This document shows, piece by piece, positions 1-7,889 of a stretch of 64,000 nt of DNA. The translations under genes and the position numbers were made by a program. Numbering within the stretch: position 1 is the first letter of the stretch; every line of letters begins with the position of its first letter. The DNA comes from an uncultured Microbacterium sp. (GTDB taxonomy: Bacteria > Actinomycetota > Actinomycetes > Actinomycetales > Microbacteriaceae). A model generated the notes under the pieces. The model had not been told where the DNA came from. It did not search any database and worked only from the letters and a program-made list of their open reading frames with translations. The stretch spans positions 1 through 64,000 of the forward strand of contig CAJYHN010000001.1 in the NCBI GenBank assembly GCA_913774665.1, written 5' to 3'.

Positions 1-285
1 TCAACCTCGGGAACCGGCCGAACGACCGAACCAAAACCATACACCATAAAGAGCAGGTTTCGGGTGGTCCGCCACTTGAGACGAAGCGGGGCCTTCCGGC
101 CTCTCCGCTCTCCCCTGTGGGGCGAACAGGTAAAACATTACGTCGGGAGACCGGATCGGTCGAATCGTCGCCTCACCCCGGGCGTGTCGCCACGTGCGAA
201 GCGCGGAATCACGCGGATCTGCGACAAGGGCCCGACCGACGGATGTCGATCAGGCCCGATCGTGTGCTCAGGGAACGAGCGCTCG

Positions 286-3200
286 TCACGCGTTCGCGGT
301 CTCGGCGTTCTCTGAGACCGGCAACGGCCACAGCGCATCCAAGAGCTGGCGCACCCACGCGATGAGGTTCGCATCGTCCGCGTCCTGAGGAAGCGGCACC
401 ACCATGGCGTCACCGCCGGCGACGAGCTTCGCCTTCGGGTACAGCCGCTGCAGGCGCACCCGCATCGAGTCCGGGAGGTTCGCCGGGGCGATGCGGAGGT
501 TGGAACCCATTGCGACGACATCGGCCAGACCGGCTTGAGCAGCCCGGCGACGCAGGCGCGCCACGGCGATGAGTCCCTCGACTTCGGTCGGCGGCTCTCC
601 GTATCGATCACGAAGCTCGTCGACCACGAGGTCGATCGCATCGCTCTTCGCCGTCGCCGAGGCCGCGGCCGACAGCTTCTGGTACGCCTCGAGACGCAGC
701 CGCTCGCTGTCGATGTAGAACTCCGGCAAACGTGCGTCGACGGGCAGCTCGAGGCGGAGTTCGGTGGGACCGTCGACGTCTTCGCCGCGGAAGGTCGAAA
801 CGGCCTCGCCGATCATGCGGAGATATAGGTCGAAGCCGACACCCGCGATGTGTCCGGCCTGCTCGGCGCCGAGGAGGTTCCCGGCGCCACGCAGTTCGAG
901 GTCTTTCAGCGCCACCTGCATGCCCGAGCCCAGATCGTTGTTCACGGCGATCGTCTCGAGCCGGTCGGCTGCCGTCTCGGACAACGGCTTCATCTCGTCG
1001 TAAAGGAAATACGCGTAGGCACGGTCGCGCCCACGCCCCACGCGTCCGCGGAGCTGATGCAGCTGCGACAGCCCGTACTTGTCGGCACGGTCGATGATGA
1101 TCGTGTTGGCGTTCGAGATGTCGAGCCCGGTCTCGATGATCGTGGTCGACACCAGCACGTCGGCGCGGCGCTCCCAGAAGTCGTCGACGACCTGCTCGAG
1201 GGCGTGCTCCCCCATCTGCCCGTGGGCCACGACGATGCGGGCCTCGGGCACCAGTTCGGCGAGGTGCGCGGCAACCCGCTGGATCGACGAGACCCTGTTG
1301 TGCACATAGAAGATCTGGCCCTCGCGCAGCAACTCCCGGCGGATTGCGGCAGCGATCTGCTTGTCGTTGCGGGGGCCCACGTACGACAGGATCGGGTGCC
1401 GATCCTCCGGCGGGGTCGCGAGGGTCGACATCTCACGGATACCGGTGACCGCCATCTCGAGGGTGCGCGGGATCGGAGTGGCGCTCATCGCCAAGATGTC
1501 GACGTTGGTCTTGAGCTTCTTCAGCTGGTCCTTGTGCTCGACGCCGAACCGCTGCTCCTCGTCGATGATCATCAGCCCGAGGTCCTTGAACACGACCTTC
1601 TCGGTCAGGATGCGATGGGTTCCGATCACCATGTCGACCGTGCCGTCGGCGAGGCCGGCCAGGGTGGCCTTCACCTCTTTGTCGGTCTGGAAGCGCGACA
1701 GCGGCCGGACCGTGACGGGGAAGCCCGCGAAACGCTCGGCGAAGGTCTCGAGGTGTTGCTTCACCAGCAGCGTCGTGGGAACGAGCATCGCCACCTGCTT
1801 GCCGTCCTGGATGGCCTTGAACGCCGCCCGCACCGCGACCTCGGTCTTGCCGAACCCGACGTCGCCCGAGAGAAGTCGGTCCATCGGGATCGGCTTCTCC
1901 ATGTCGGCTTTGATCTCGTCGATCGTCTGCAGCTGATCGAGGGTCTCGGCGAACGGGAAGGCCTCTTCGAGCTCGCGCTGCCACGGGGTGTCGGGACCGA
2001 ACGCGTACCCCTTCGACGCCATGCGTGCCGAGTACAGCTTCACCAGCTCGACGGCGATGTCGCGGACGGCCTTCCGGGCTCGCCCCTTCGCCGCCGCCCA
2101 GTCGCTTCCTCCCATCTTCGAGAGCGTGGGCGCTTCGCCTCCCACGTACTTCGACAGCAGGTCGAGCTGGTCGGTGGGGACGAACAGCTTGTCGCCCGGG
2201 TAACCGCGCTTGGCCGGCGCATACTCGAGGACCAGGTACTCCTTCGTGGTCTTCACCGCATTGCGACCGCCACTGGACACCTCGCGCTGCGTGAGCTCGA
2301 GAAACTTCCCGATGCCATGGGTCGCATGCACGACGACGTCGCCGGGCTTGAGCTGCAGCGGGTCGACCACGTTGCGTCGACGCGAGGCGAGCTTCTTCAC
2401 GCCGCGGTTGTCGCCGCTGACCGAGCGGCCGTAGAACTCCGTCTCGGTGATGACGGCGAACTTCGCCTCGGTCAGCTGGAAGCCCCGCTCGAGGGGCGCG
2501 CAGACGACATGGGCGACTCCGGCCTCGGGAGTCGACCTCACCTCGTCGACGCGGCGGGCGGCGATCCCTCGCTCGGAGAGGACGTCTCGGGCACGATCGA
2601 CCATGCCGGGACCGGATGCCGTGACCACGACCGACCACCCGTCGCGCAGGAGCTCGCCGACGTGGGCAATCGCACCCTCGACATTGCCCTGGAACGACGG
2701 CACCGCATCGGCCTTGACGCGATGAGCGGAGTCATCGCCGACGATGAGTCCCTCGTCTTCGGCATCCGCCGCTCCGGAGTCGAAGGCGCTCAACTGCCAC
2801 CAGACGCCTCCGCGACCGCTGGCCTTCTCGTGCAGATCGTCGAGAGTGACGAAGTCACCGGACCCGAGATCCACCGGGGTGTCCGCCCCTGCCGTCGCCG
2901 CCGACCACGCCGCCTCGAGGAACTCGCGATTGGTGTCGCCGAGCGTGGTGGCACGAGCCAGCGAACGCTCGGGATCCACGAGCGCCACCGCGCTCGCGCC
3001 GGGGAGATAGTCGACCAGGGTGATGAGGTCGTCCACCAGGACGGGGATGAGCGACTCCATGCCCTCGGCGGGAATACCCTCGGCCATCTTCTCGAGCAAC
3101 TGACGCAGCCCGGGGTATCCGTCGCGAAGCTCGGCGGCGCGTGCGCGTACGTCGGCCGTGAGCAGAAGCTCGCGACTGGGCACGAGCGTCACCGCGGGCA

Positions 3201-3873
3201 CCTCCCCGGGCAGCGAGCGCTGGTCGGCGACGGAGAAGGCGCGGATCTGGTCGACCTCGTCACCGAAGAACTCGACACGGTAGGGGTGATCCGCCACCGG
3301 GGGGAAGACGTCGAGGATGCCGCCGCGCACCGCGAACTCGCCGCGGCGCGAGACCATGTCGACGCGGTGGTACGCGAGCTCGACGAGGCGCGTCGTGACG
3401 ACCTCGAGCTCGAGCCCGCGTTTCCCGACCGAGAGCTCGACCGGTTCGACGTCGCCCAGACCGGGGGCCAGCGGCTGGAGGGCGCTTCGCACCGAGGCGG
3501 TCACGACGAGCGGCGAGGTGCGGTCCCAGGCGGCGATCCGGCGCAGGACGTCGAGACGGCGACCGACGGTCTCGGGACTGGGGCTGAGCCGCTCGTGGGG
3601 CAGCGTCTCCCATGCGGGGAAGTGGAGGACCTGCGCGCGGGGGAGAACGGCATCGAGAGCCGGGCCGAGGGACTCTGCACGGCGACCGGTCGGCGCGATC
3701 ACCAGCACCGCCCCGGGATCACCCGCCGCACGGCGACGCTCGACGAGACCCGCGATGACGGGGGCGTCGAGGCCGTCGACGAGGGAGAGCGACAGGTCGG
3801 AGGAGGCCGCCGAAGCGGCTTCACGGTACGACTCAGCCTGCTCGAGGGCGCGAACGATCCCGGGAACTGTCAC
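286..3873 (-). CDS. mfd: Transcription-repair coupling factor Mfd
   Basis: Mfd is the cytosolic DNA translocase that removes RNA polymerase stalled at lesions and recruits UvrA. The 1195-residue product shows the UvrB-homology N-terminal region, an RNAP-interaction region with a conserved HGIGKF motif, a RecG-type motor with Walker A in GDVGFGKTEVA, the DEEQ box of motif II, SATPIPRT, QLRGRVGRGR, and a C-terminal TRCF domain. Length is normal for the family. An upstream ATG exists at 3903, but I prefer the GTG at 3873 because a TAGACT box lies 7 nt before it, matching the leaderless pattern repeated across this window. It diverges from the DUF4190-like gene at 3954. Identification is secure; the exact start is inference. 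Confidence 0.96.
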   Translation of the reverse strand: MTVPGIVRALEQAESYREAASAASSDLSLSLVDGLDAPVIAGLVERRRAAGDPGAVLVIAPTGRRAESLGPALDAVLPRAQVLHFPAWETLPHERLSPSPETVGRRLDVLRRIAAWDRTSPLVVTASVRSALQPLAPGLGDVEPVELSVGKRGLELEVVTTRLVELAYHRVDMVSRRGEFAVRGGILDVFPPVADHPYRVEFFGDEVDQIRAFSVADQRSLPGEVPAVTLVPSRELLLTADVRARAAELRDGYPGLRQLLEKMAEGIPAEGMESLIPVLVDDLITLVDYLPGASAVALVDPERSLARATTLGDTNREFLEAAWSAATAGADTPVDLGSGDFVTLDDLHEKASGRGGVWWQLSAFDSGAADAEDEGLIVGDDSAHRVKADAVPSFQGNVEGAIAHVGELLRDGWSVVVTASGPGMVDRARDVLSERGIAARRVDEVRSTPEAGVAHVVCAPLERGFQLTEAKFAVITETEFYGRSVSGDNRGVKKLASRRRNVVDPLQLKPGDVVVHATHGIGKFLELTQREVSSGGRNAVKTTKEYLVLEYAPAKRGYPGDKLFVPTDQLDLLSKYVGGEAPTLSKMGGSDWAAAKGRARKAVRDIAVELVKLYSARMASKGYAFGPDTPWQRELEEAFPFAETLDQLQTIDEIKADMEKPIPMDRLLSGDVGFGKTEVAVRAAFKAIQDGKQVAMLVPTTLLVKQHLETFAERFAGFPVTVRPLSRFQTDKEVKATLAGLADGTVDMVIGTHRILTEKVVFKDLGLMIIDEEQRFGVEHKDQLKKLKTNVDILAMSATPIPRTLEMAVTGIREMSTLATPPEDRHPILSYVGPRNDKQIAAAIRRELLREGQIFYVHNRVSSIQRVAAHLAELVPEARIVVAHGQMGEHALEQVVDDFWERRADVLVSTTIIETGLDISNANTIIIDRADKYGLSQLHQLRGRVGRGRDRAYAYFLYDEMKPLSETAADRLETIAVNNDLGSGMQVALKDLELRGAGNLLGAEQAGHIAGVGFDLYLRMIGEAVSTFRGEDVDGPTELRLELPVDARLPEFYIDSERLRLEAYQKLSAAASATAKSDAIDLVVDELRDRYGEPPTEVEGLIAVARLRRRAAQAGLADVVAMGSNLRIAPANLPDSMRVRLQRLYPKAKLVAGGDAMVVPLPQDADDANLIAWVRQLLDALWPLPVSENAETANA

Positions 3874-3880
3874 TCGAAAG

Positions 3881-3886
3881 AGTCTA
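3881..3886 (-). promoter_or_regulatory. -10 box of mfd, leaderless
   Basis: TAGACT on the minus strand ends 7 nt before the GTG at 3873, so the predicted transcript start coincides with the start codon. No Shine-Dalgarno sequence lies between them. Confidence 0.5.
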
Positions 3887-3941
3887 CGCGGGGCCTCCGA
3901 CATCAGGCCTGGGTGGACAACGTACCCGGGCGCTCCTCTCG

Positions 3942-3947
3942 TAGGCT
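3942..3947 (+). promoter_or_regulatory. -10 box of the 3954 gene, leaderless
   Basis: TAGGCT lies 6 nt before the ATG at 3954, leaving no room for a 5' leader. It sits about 55 bp from the mfd -10 box, making this a compact divergent promoter region. Confidence 0.5.
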
Positions 3948-3953
3948 TGGCGC

Positions 3954-4439
3954 ATGACGACGCCGAGCGCCCCGAACGGTCCGGTCTTCGCCGCCCCGCA
4001 TGCGGCACCGCCCGTCGGAACGCTCCTCACTCCCCCGCCGCCCACCCGCCGAGGCCGCCCCCTGGGCTCCTGGGCCCTTGCGCTGTCGGTGGTCGCGTCC
4101 GTCGTGGCCCCGGGCGTCGGCGGCTTCGCGGCGTTCCGCTCGGCGCGCGGTGCGGCCCCGGGTCTGACCACGATGTCGTCGAACGGCTTCGACTGGCGCG
4201 TGCTCTCCCCCGTGCGCGACCTGGTGCTGCTGGGCGAGATCGCGTTCTGGACGGGAACGGCGATCGGCATCACGGCCCTCGTCCTGGGAATCATCGCGAT
4301 CGTCCGGCGGTCGGCGCGCGGTGCCGGGATAGCGGGACTCGTCCTCTCGGTCCTGGGCCCGATCGTCTTCGGTGTGCTGACCGCCATCGCGATCGTCGCG
4401 GGGCTGGCCACCGTGCCCGCGGGCGGTGCGCCCGTCTGA
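3954..4439 (+). CDS. DUF4190-like small membrane protein
   Basis: This 161-residue protein has a proline-rich cytosolic N-terminus (about residues 1-38), then a helix around 41-62, and a helical pair around 93-118 and 124-150 separated by an RRSARGAG turn. That layout is typical of the DUF4190 family, common and of unknown function in actinobacteria. The next gene downstream (4575) has the same plan, so the two look like tandem paralogues. A TAGGCT box 6 nt upstream suggests a leaderless mRNA. Function is not known; assignment to DUF4190 is by pattern, not by search. Confidence 0.7.
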   Translation: MTTPSAPNGPVFAAPHAAPPVGTLLTPPPPTRRGRPLGSWALALSVVASVVAPGVGGFAAFRSARGAAPGLTTMSSNGFDWRVLSPVRDLVLLGEIAFWTGTAIGITALVLGIIAIVRRSARGAGIAGLVLSVLGPIVFGVLTAIAIVAGLATVPAGGAPV

Positions 4440-4522
4440 CCCCGCCCCGATCGGGCGACGGGCGCCGATACCGCGCCGCGTCGACGGGCGTCCAGCCCGA
4501 CGGTCCGGCCCACGACGCTTCT

Positions 4523-4528
4523 TAGACT
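4523..4528 (+). promoter_or_regulatory. Candidate -10 box for the 4575 gene
   Basis: TAGACT lies about 46 nt before the GTG at 4575. Unlike its neighbour, this gene would have a short leader carrying the AGAGGAG ribosome-binding site at 4562-4568. Confidence 0.4.
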
Positions 4529-4574
4529 CCGGAACGGGCGGTCCACGCCCACCCGACGACCAGAGGAGCATCCC

Positions 4575-5081
4575 GTGAGCACGACACCCCCGCCCCCCGA
4601 GCCGTACCAGCAGCCCGTCACGCGCAGCGACTCCTCCGGCACCGCTCCGTCGGCACAGGGCGCTCCCATCGCGCCGGCGTACCTCCCGCCCGCCACCGGC
4701 AAGCCGAAAGGCTCGAAGAAGCTCGGACTCATCGCCCTCGTCGTCTCGCTCATCGCGGTCGGCGGCGGCTCGATCATTGCTTTCATCGCGGGGATGCAGA
4801 GCGCGAGCCTCGCCCCGTACGCGGACGGCGGCCAGCAGATGGACCCGACCACGCTTCCTCCGGAGGTCCAGCAGGCGGCCGTCGTCTTCGGCATCCTGAC
4901 GATCGTCGCCTTCGTGGTGTACGCGGTCTTCGGACTCTGGGGGTTCATCCAGGGCATCGTGGCGGCGGTGAAGAACCGCGGTCGCGGATGGGCGATCGGC
5001 GCGATCGCCCTGTCGCTTCTCGGGGGCATCGTGGTCGGCAGCGCGCTGGCGGCGGGCGCCGCGATCGGCGTCCCTGCGTGA
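4575..5081 (+). CDS. DUF4190-like small membrane protein
   Basis: This 168-residue protein has a GTG start supported by AGAGGAG six nt upstream. The N-terminus is rich in Pro and Ser. A lysine-rich patch (KPKGSKK) precedes a first hydrophobic helix near residues 50-72. After an extracytoplasmic stretch come two further helices near 97-122 and 135-160, with a basic KNRGRGW turn between them. The architecture resembles the preceding gene. Function is unknown. A strong hairpin follows the stop codon. Confidence 0.7.
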   Translation: MSTTPPPPEPYQQPVTRSDSSGTAPSAQGAPIAPAYLPPATGKPKGSKKLGLIALVVSLIAVGGGSIIAFIAGMQSASLAPYADGGQQMDPTTLPPEVQQAAVVFGILTIVAFVVYAVFGLWGFIQGIVAAVKNRGRGWAIGAIALSLLGGIVVGSALAAGAAIGVPA

Positions 5082-5101
5082 GGTGACGTTCGACACGGCG
5101 G

Positions 5102-5131
5102 TCGGCCCCGGTTCCTCGTGACCGGGGCCGA
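5102..5131 (+). terminator. Hairpin terminator after the DUF4190-like genes
   Basis: A perfect 11-bp inverted repeat, TCGGCCCCGGT and ACCGGGGCCGA with an 8-nt loop, starts 20 nt after the stop at 5081 and is followed by a T-containing run (TCGTCGTTTCC). Confidence 0.7.
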
Positions 5132-5245
5132 TCGTCGTTTCCCGTGGTCTCGCCTTCGACGGCGCGGGAGCGCGCGAGGTTGCGACGCGGGACGCGCCAG
5201 GTGACGGACGGCGGGGAGGCGTGCGGCCGGCGGCCACGCCCCGTG

Positions 5246-5830
5246 TCAGGCGCGCGGGGCGTGGAAGCGCTGCTGGGCGGCGATCAATCCCTCGTCGACC
5301 AGGAGTTCCACGGCATCCGCGGCATCCGAGACGAGGATCGGGAGCGTCTGACGCTCGGTCGAGCTGAACGGATCGAGCACCCAGTCGGCGGGATCCTGGC
5401 GCCCGACCGGACGACCGATACCCACGCGGACGCGGGGGAACTCCGGCGTGCCGAGGGCCTTCGCGATGTCGCGCACCCCGTTGTGCCCACCGTGACCGCC
5501 CCCGGTCTTGAGCTTGATGGTGTCGTAGGGGATGTCGAGCTCGTCGTGGACGACCACGATGCGCTCGGGTGCGGTTCCGTAGAACCGGGCGAGCCCCGCC
5601 GCCGGCCCCCCGGACACGTTCATGAAGCTGTTCGGCTTCGCCAGGACGAGCTTGTCCGCTCCCGGGCGCAGCCACGTCTCGACCACCCGCGCGTTGGCCT
5701 TGTGGGCGCGGAAGGCCTCGCGGCGGCGCGCGGCGAGCTCGTCGACGACCATCTGACCGATGTTGTGTCGAGTCGCCTCGTAACGAGGGCCCGGGTTGCC
5801 GAGACCCACGATGAGCCAGGTGTCTGCCAT
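5246..5830 (-). CDS. pth: Peptidyl-tRNA hydrolase
   Basis: Pth cleaves peptidyl-tRNAs released from stalled ribosomes. The 194-residue product has the expected length. It contains GLGNPGPRYEATRHN with Asn12 and catalytic His22, the NSFMNVSG motif, VVHDELDIP with the conserved Asp, and GGHNGVRD with the second conserved Asn. Two in-frame ATGs occur; the inner one at 5830 has GGAAGGA 8 nt upstream, whereas the outer one (5839) overlaps that same site, so the inner is chosen. It lies directly downstream of rplY, the usual actinobacterial pairing, but a strong hairpin separates the two. Confidence 0.97.
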   Translation of the reverse strand: MADTWLIVGLGNPGPRYEATRHNIGQMVVDELAARRREAFRAHKANARVVETWLRPGADKLVLAKPNSFMNVSGGPAAGLARFYGTAPERIVVVHDELDIPYDTIKLKTGGGHGGHNGVRDIAKALGTPEFPRVRVGIGRPVGRQDPADWVLDPFSSTERQTLPILVSDAADAVELLVDEGLIAAQQRFHAPRA

Positions 5831-5923
5831 GGCATCCATCCTTCCGGGTCCGCGTGCGGACCGTGCGCGACGACGCGGTCGTCACGTGACGCAACCCCGC
5901 GCGCCACCCGCGCGGAGAAACGA

Positions 5924-5953
5924 ACGAGGGGACGCGTAATCGCGTCCCCTCGT
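5924..5953 (-). terminator. Hairpin terminator between rplY and pth
   Basis: A perfect 13-bp stem, ACGAGGGGACGCG and CGCGTCCCCTCGT, encloses a 4-nt loop just after the rplY stop. On the minus strand it is followed by TCGTTTC. It should reduce read-through from rplY into pth. Confidence 0.75.
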
Positions 5954-5981
5954 CGTCGGACCGTGGAACGGCCCTCGGGAA

Positions 5982-6620
5982 TTACTTGTCGTCGCCCTCT
6001 TCGGTCGACTCGGCCTCTTCGGACTGCTCCTCGGCGACCTCGGCATCGGCCTCGGCGATCTCTTCGTCGGCGGCGATGGTGTCGAGCGGAACCGAGACAC
6101 CCACGACGAGCGTCTCGGGCTCGGTGACGAGGGTGGCGCCCTGGGGCAGCGTCAGGTCGGCGGCGGTGATCTGCGTGCCGTCCTCGGCGCCCTCGACCGA
6201 GACCTCGATGTTCTGGGGGATGTGGGTGGCCTCGACCTCGAGCGCCACGGACGCGGCGTCGAGCATCGCGATGGTGCCGGGGAAGGGCTCGCCGGTGACG
6301 ACGACGGGGACGTCGACCTGGACCTTCTCGCCCTTCTTCACGACGATGAGGTCGATGTGCTCGATGATCTGGCGCACGGGGTCCTTCTGCACGTCCTTCA
6401 CGAGGACGAGCTGGCCCTTGCCCGCGATGTCGAGGTCGAGCAGCGCGTTGGCGCGGCGGATGAGCAGCGCGACCTGGTGGCCGGGCAGCGCGACGTGCTG
6501 GGGCTCGGTGCCGTGACCGTAGATGACGGCCGGGATCTTGCCCGCGGCGCGGAGGCGACGGGCGAAGCCCTTGCCGAAGTTCTCGCGGAGCTCCGCGACG
6601 ACCTTGTTGTCTTCCGACAT
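5982..6620 (-). CDS. rplY: 50S ribosomal protein L25/general stress protein Ctc
   Basis: L25 binds 5S rRNA in the large subunit. The 212-residue product has an N-terminal L25 beta-barrel domain (FGKGFARRLRAAGKIPAVIYG, LPGHQVALLIRR) of about 95 residues. A TL5/Ctc C-terminal domain follows, then an acidic tail of about 35 residues rich in Glu and Ala, which is usual in actinobacteria. The ATG at 6620 has GAGGAGAAC immediately upstream. A likely -10 box at 6806-6811 implies a leader of about 180 nt, unlike the leaderless neighbours. Confidence 0.95.
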   Translation of the reverse strand: MSEDNKVVAELRENFGKGFARRLRAAGKIPAVIYGHGTEPQHVALPGHQVALLIRRANALLDLDIAGKGQLVLVKDVQKDPVRQIIEHIDLIVVKKGEKVQVDVPVVVTGEPFPGTIAMLDAASVALEVEATHIPQNIEVSVEGAEDGTQITAADLTLPQGATLVTEPETLVVGVSVPLDTIAADEEIAEADAEVAEEQSEEAESTEEGDDK

Positions 6621-6913
6621 GATGTTCTCCTCGCGGGCTCGTGTCCCGCAGCTTGTGAGCGGACATGGTCCGCACCTGTGTGGTCTGGATTCGACTCGAA
6701 CGCGAGCGCGTGAGGAAAGCCGGGAGCCTGCATCACTGCGTCGATCACGGACGCCTGCGCACCGTGCGGCACGCGAAGCAGCATCCCTCGCCGAAGTTCC
6801 CCGGAAGTCTACCAGCGGGAGAGGGAGAACCACGACCCGGCCTCGGACGGCGGCGGGAGCGCTCGCCGAGCGACGGTAGGATCGAACGGCCACAACCCAC
6901 CCGGAGGATCATC
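6621..6913 (-). promoter_or_regulatory. Long leader and promoter region of rplY
   Basis: No gene is seen in these 293 bases. TAGACT on the minus strand at 6806-6811 is the best -10 candidate, giving rplY an untranslated leader of about 180 nt. The leader contains short inverted repeats such as GCGTC/GACGC around 6742-6758. Ribosomal protein genes often carry autoregulatory leaders, so this is a candidate, but no known leader family was recognised. Confidence 0.35.
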
Positions 6914-7039
6914 ATGGACAGCGGCTTCTTCTCTCACGTCGTGCTCTGGGTCATCGGCGGCATCGCCGCGTTCGGCCTGATCGGCACCGTCGGCGCGCTC
7001 TTCAGCATGGGCCGCAACGCGAACTACAAGAAGCACTGA
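6914..7039 (+). CDS. Single-helix small membrane protein
   Basis: This 41-codon gene has an ATG preceded by CCGGAGGATCATC, a good ribosome-binding site. The product is one hydrophobic helix (about residues 6-31, rich in Ile, Gly and Val) followed by a basic tail ending NANYKKH. The GC pattern and the ribosome-binding site argue for a real gene, though it is too short to assign. Its stop lies 13 bp from the end of the convergent GntR-type gene. Function is unknown. Confidence 0.6.
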   Translation: MDSGFFSHVVLWVIGGIAAFGLIGTVGALFSMGRNANYKKH

Positions 7040-7052
7040 CGCCGCAGCGTCG

Positions 7053-7763
7053 TCAGGCGTCTTCGGACGCGTCCCTCATGGCGTCGTCGGCCTCGCGGAC
7101 GATCAGCCGCATGGCCTCGGCCGCATCGTCCGCCTTCCCCGCCGCGATCGCGAAGGCCACATCCTGGTGCCACCGCACAGCGTGCGGATTGGCGTCGTGG
7201 GGCATGAGCTCGTGCAGTGTGCGTCCCACAAGGACGGACTCCACGACCGATCCCAGCGCCGCGAGCATCGAATTCCCGGATGCCGCGAGCAGAGTGCGGT
7301 GGAAGGCGATGTCGGCCGCGAGGTAGTCGCCCCCGTCGGCGTCGTGCTCCGTGCGGGCCATCTCGATGACCGCCGCGATCAACTCCTGCCGCTGCGTCGA
7401 CGTGGCGTGCGTCGCCGCCGCCCGCGCCGCGAGCGGCTCGATCGCGCCGCGTAGTTCGCTGAGCTCGCGAAGCTGAGCGTCGCGACCGGGGCCGGCGAGA
7501 CGCCACGCGATGATCTCGGGGGCGTAGACGTTCCAGTCGGTGGACGGTCGAACCTCGACCCCGGTCTTGCGGCGGACGCGCACGAGGCCGAGCGACTGCA
7601 GAACACGGACGGCCTCTCGACCCGCTCCGCGCGACGACCCCTCCGAGAGATCGCCGGTGACCAGGCGAGACCCCGGCTCGAGCTCACCCCTCACGATCGC
7701 CGCTCCGAGGCGGTCGACGAGCGCGTCGTGCAGCGACGCCACGGCGGGACGGTCCATCGTCAT
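7053..7763 (-). CDS. GntR-family (FCD domain) regulator, probably of gluconate genes
   Basis: This 236-residue repressor-type protein has an N-terminal winged helix (LHDALVDRLGAAIVRGELEPG, then SSRGAGREAVRVLQSLGLV). The C-terminal all-helical FCD ligand-binding domain includes the conserved DIAFHRTLLAASGN and metal-site-like His residues. FCD regulators sense sugar acids and other carboxylates. It is divergent from gntP-gntK, so gluconate or 6-phosphogluconate is the likely effector (inference from context). ATG at 7763 or 7757 is possible; no Shine-Dalgarno is visible, and CATCAT six nt upstream of 7763 could be a leaderless -10. Confidence 0.88.
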   Translation of the reverse strand: MTMDRPAVASLHDALVDRLGAAIVRGELEPGSRLVTGDLSEGSSRGAGREAVRVLQSLGLVRVRRKTGVEVRPSTDWNVYAPEIIAWRLAGPGRDAQLRELSELRGAIEPLAARAAATHATSTQRQELIAAVIEMARTEHDADGGDYLAADIAFHRTLLAASGNSMLAALGSVVESVLVGRTLHELMPHDANPHAVRWHQDVAFAIAAGKADDAAEAMRLIVREADDAMRDASEDA

Positions 7764-7802
7764 CCATCGATGATGACAGACGACATCGATGGCCGGAACG
7801 AT

Positions 7803-7849
7803 ATTTGTCGTGCAGAAATTGGCGTCCTGTGCTTTTATGTACGACAAAT
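7803..7849. promoter_or_regulatory. Candidate GntR operator pair between gntR and gntP
   Basis: ATTTGTCGT (7803-7811) and its exact reverse complement ACGACAAAT (7841-7849) flank 29 bp in the gntR-gntP intergenic region. Around the right arm, ATGTACGACAA fits the FadR-subfamily consensus TNGTNNNACNA at all but one position. This is the obvious place for the adjacent regulator to bind and control both directions. Confidence 0.55.
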
Positions 7850-7889
7850 ACTCACGGCACTGCCGCCGACCGCCGGAACAAGGACGCTC

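Noticed and set aside
3874-3903. ATG at 3903 as the mfd start
   Set aside because: The TAGACT box at 3881-3886 lies downstream of it, so a transcript from that promoter could not include it; kept only as an alternative.
850-3957. A 1035-codon open frame on the plus strand opposite mfd
   Set aside because: It is antisense to mfd, which carries all helicase motifs; long antisense frames are expected in DNA with strong third-position GC.
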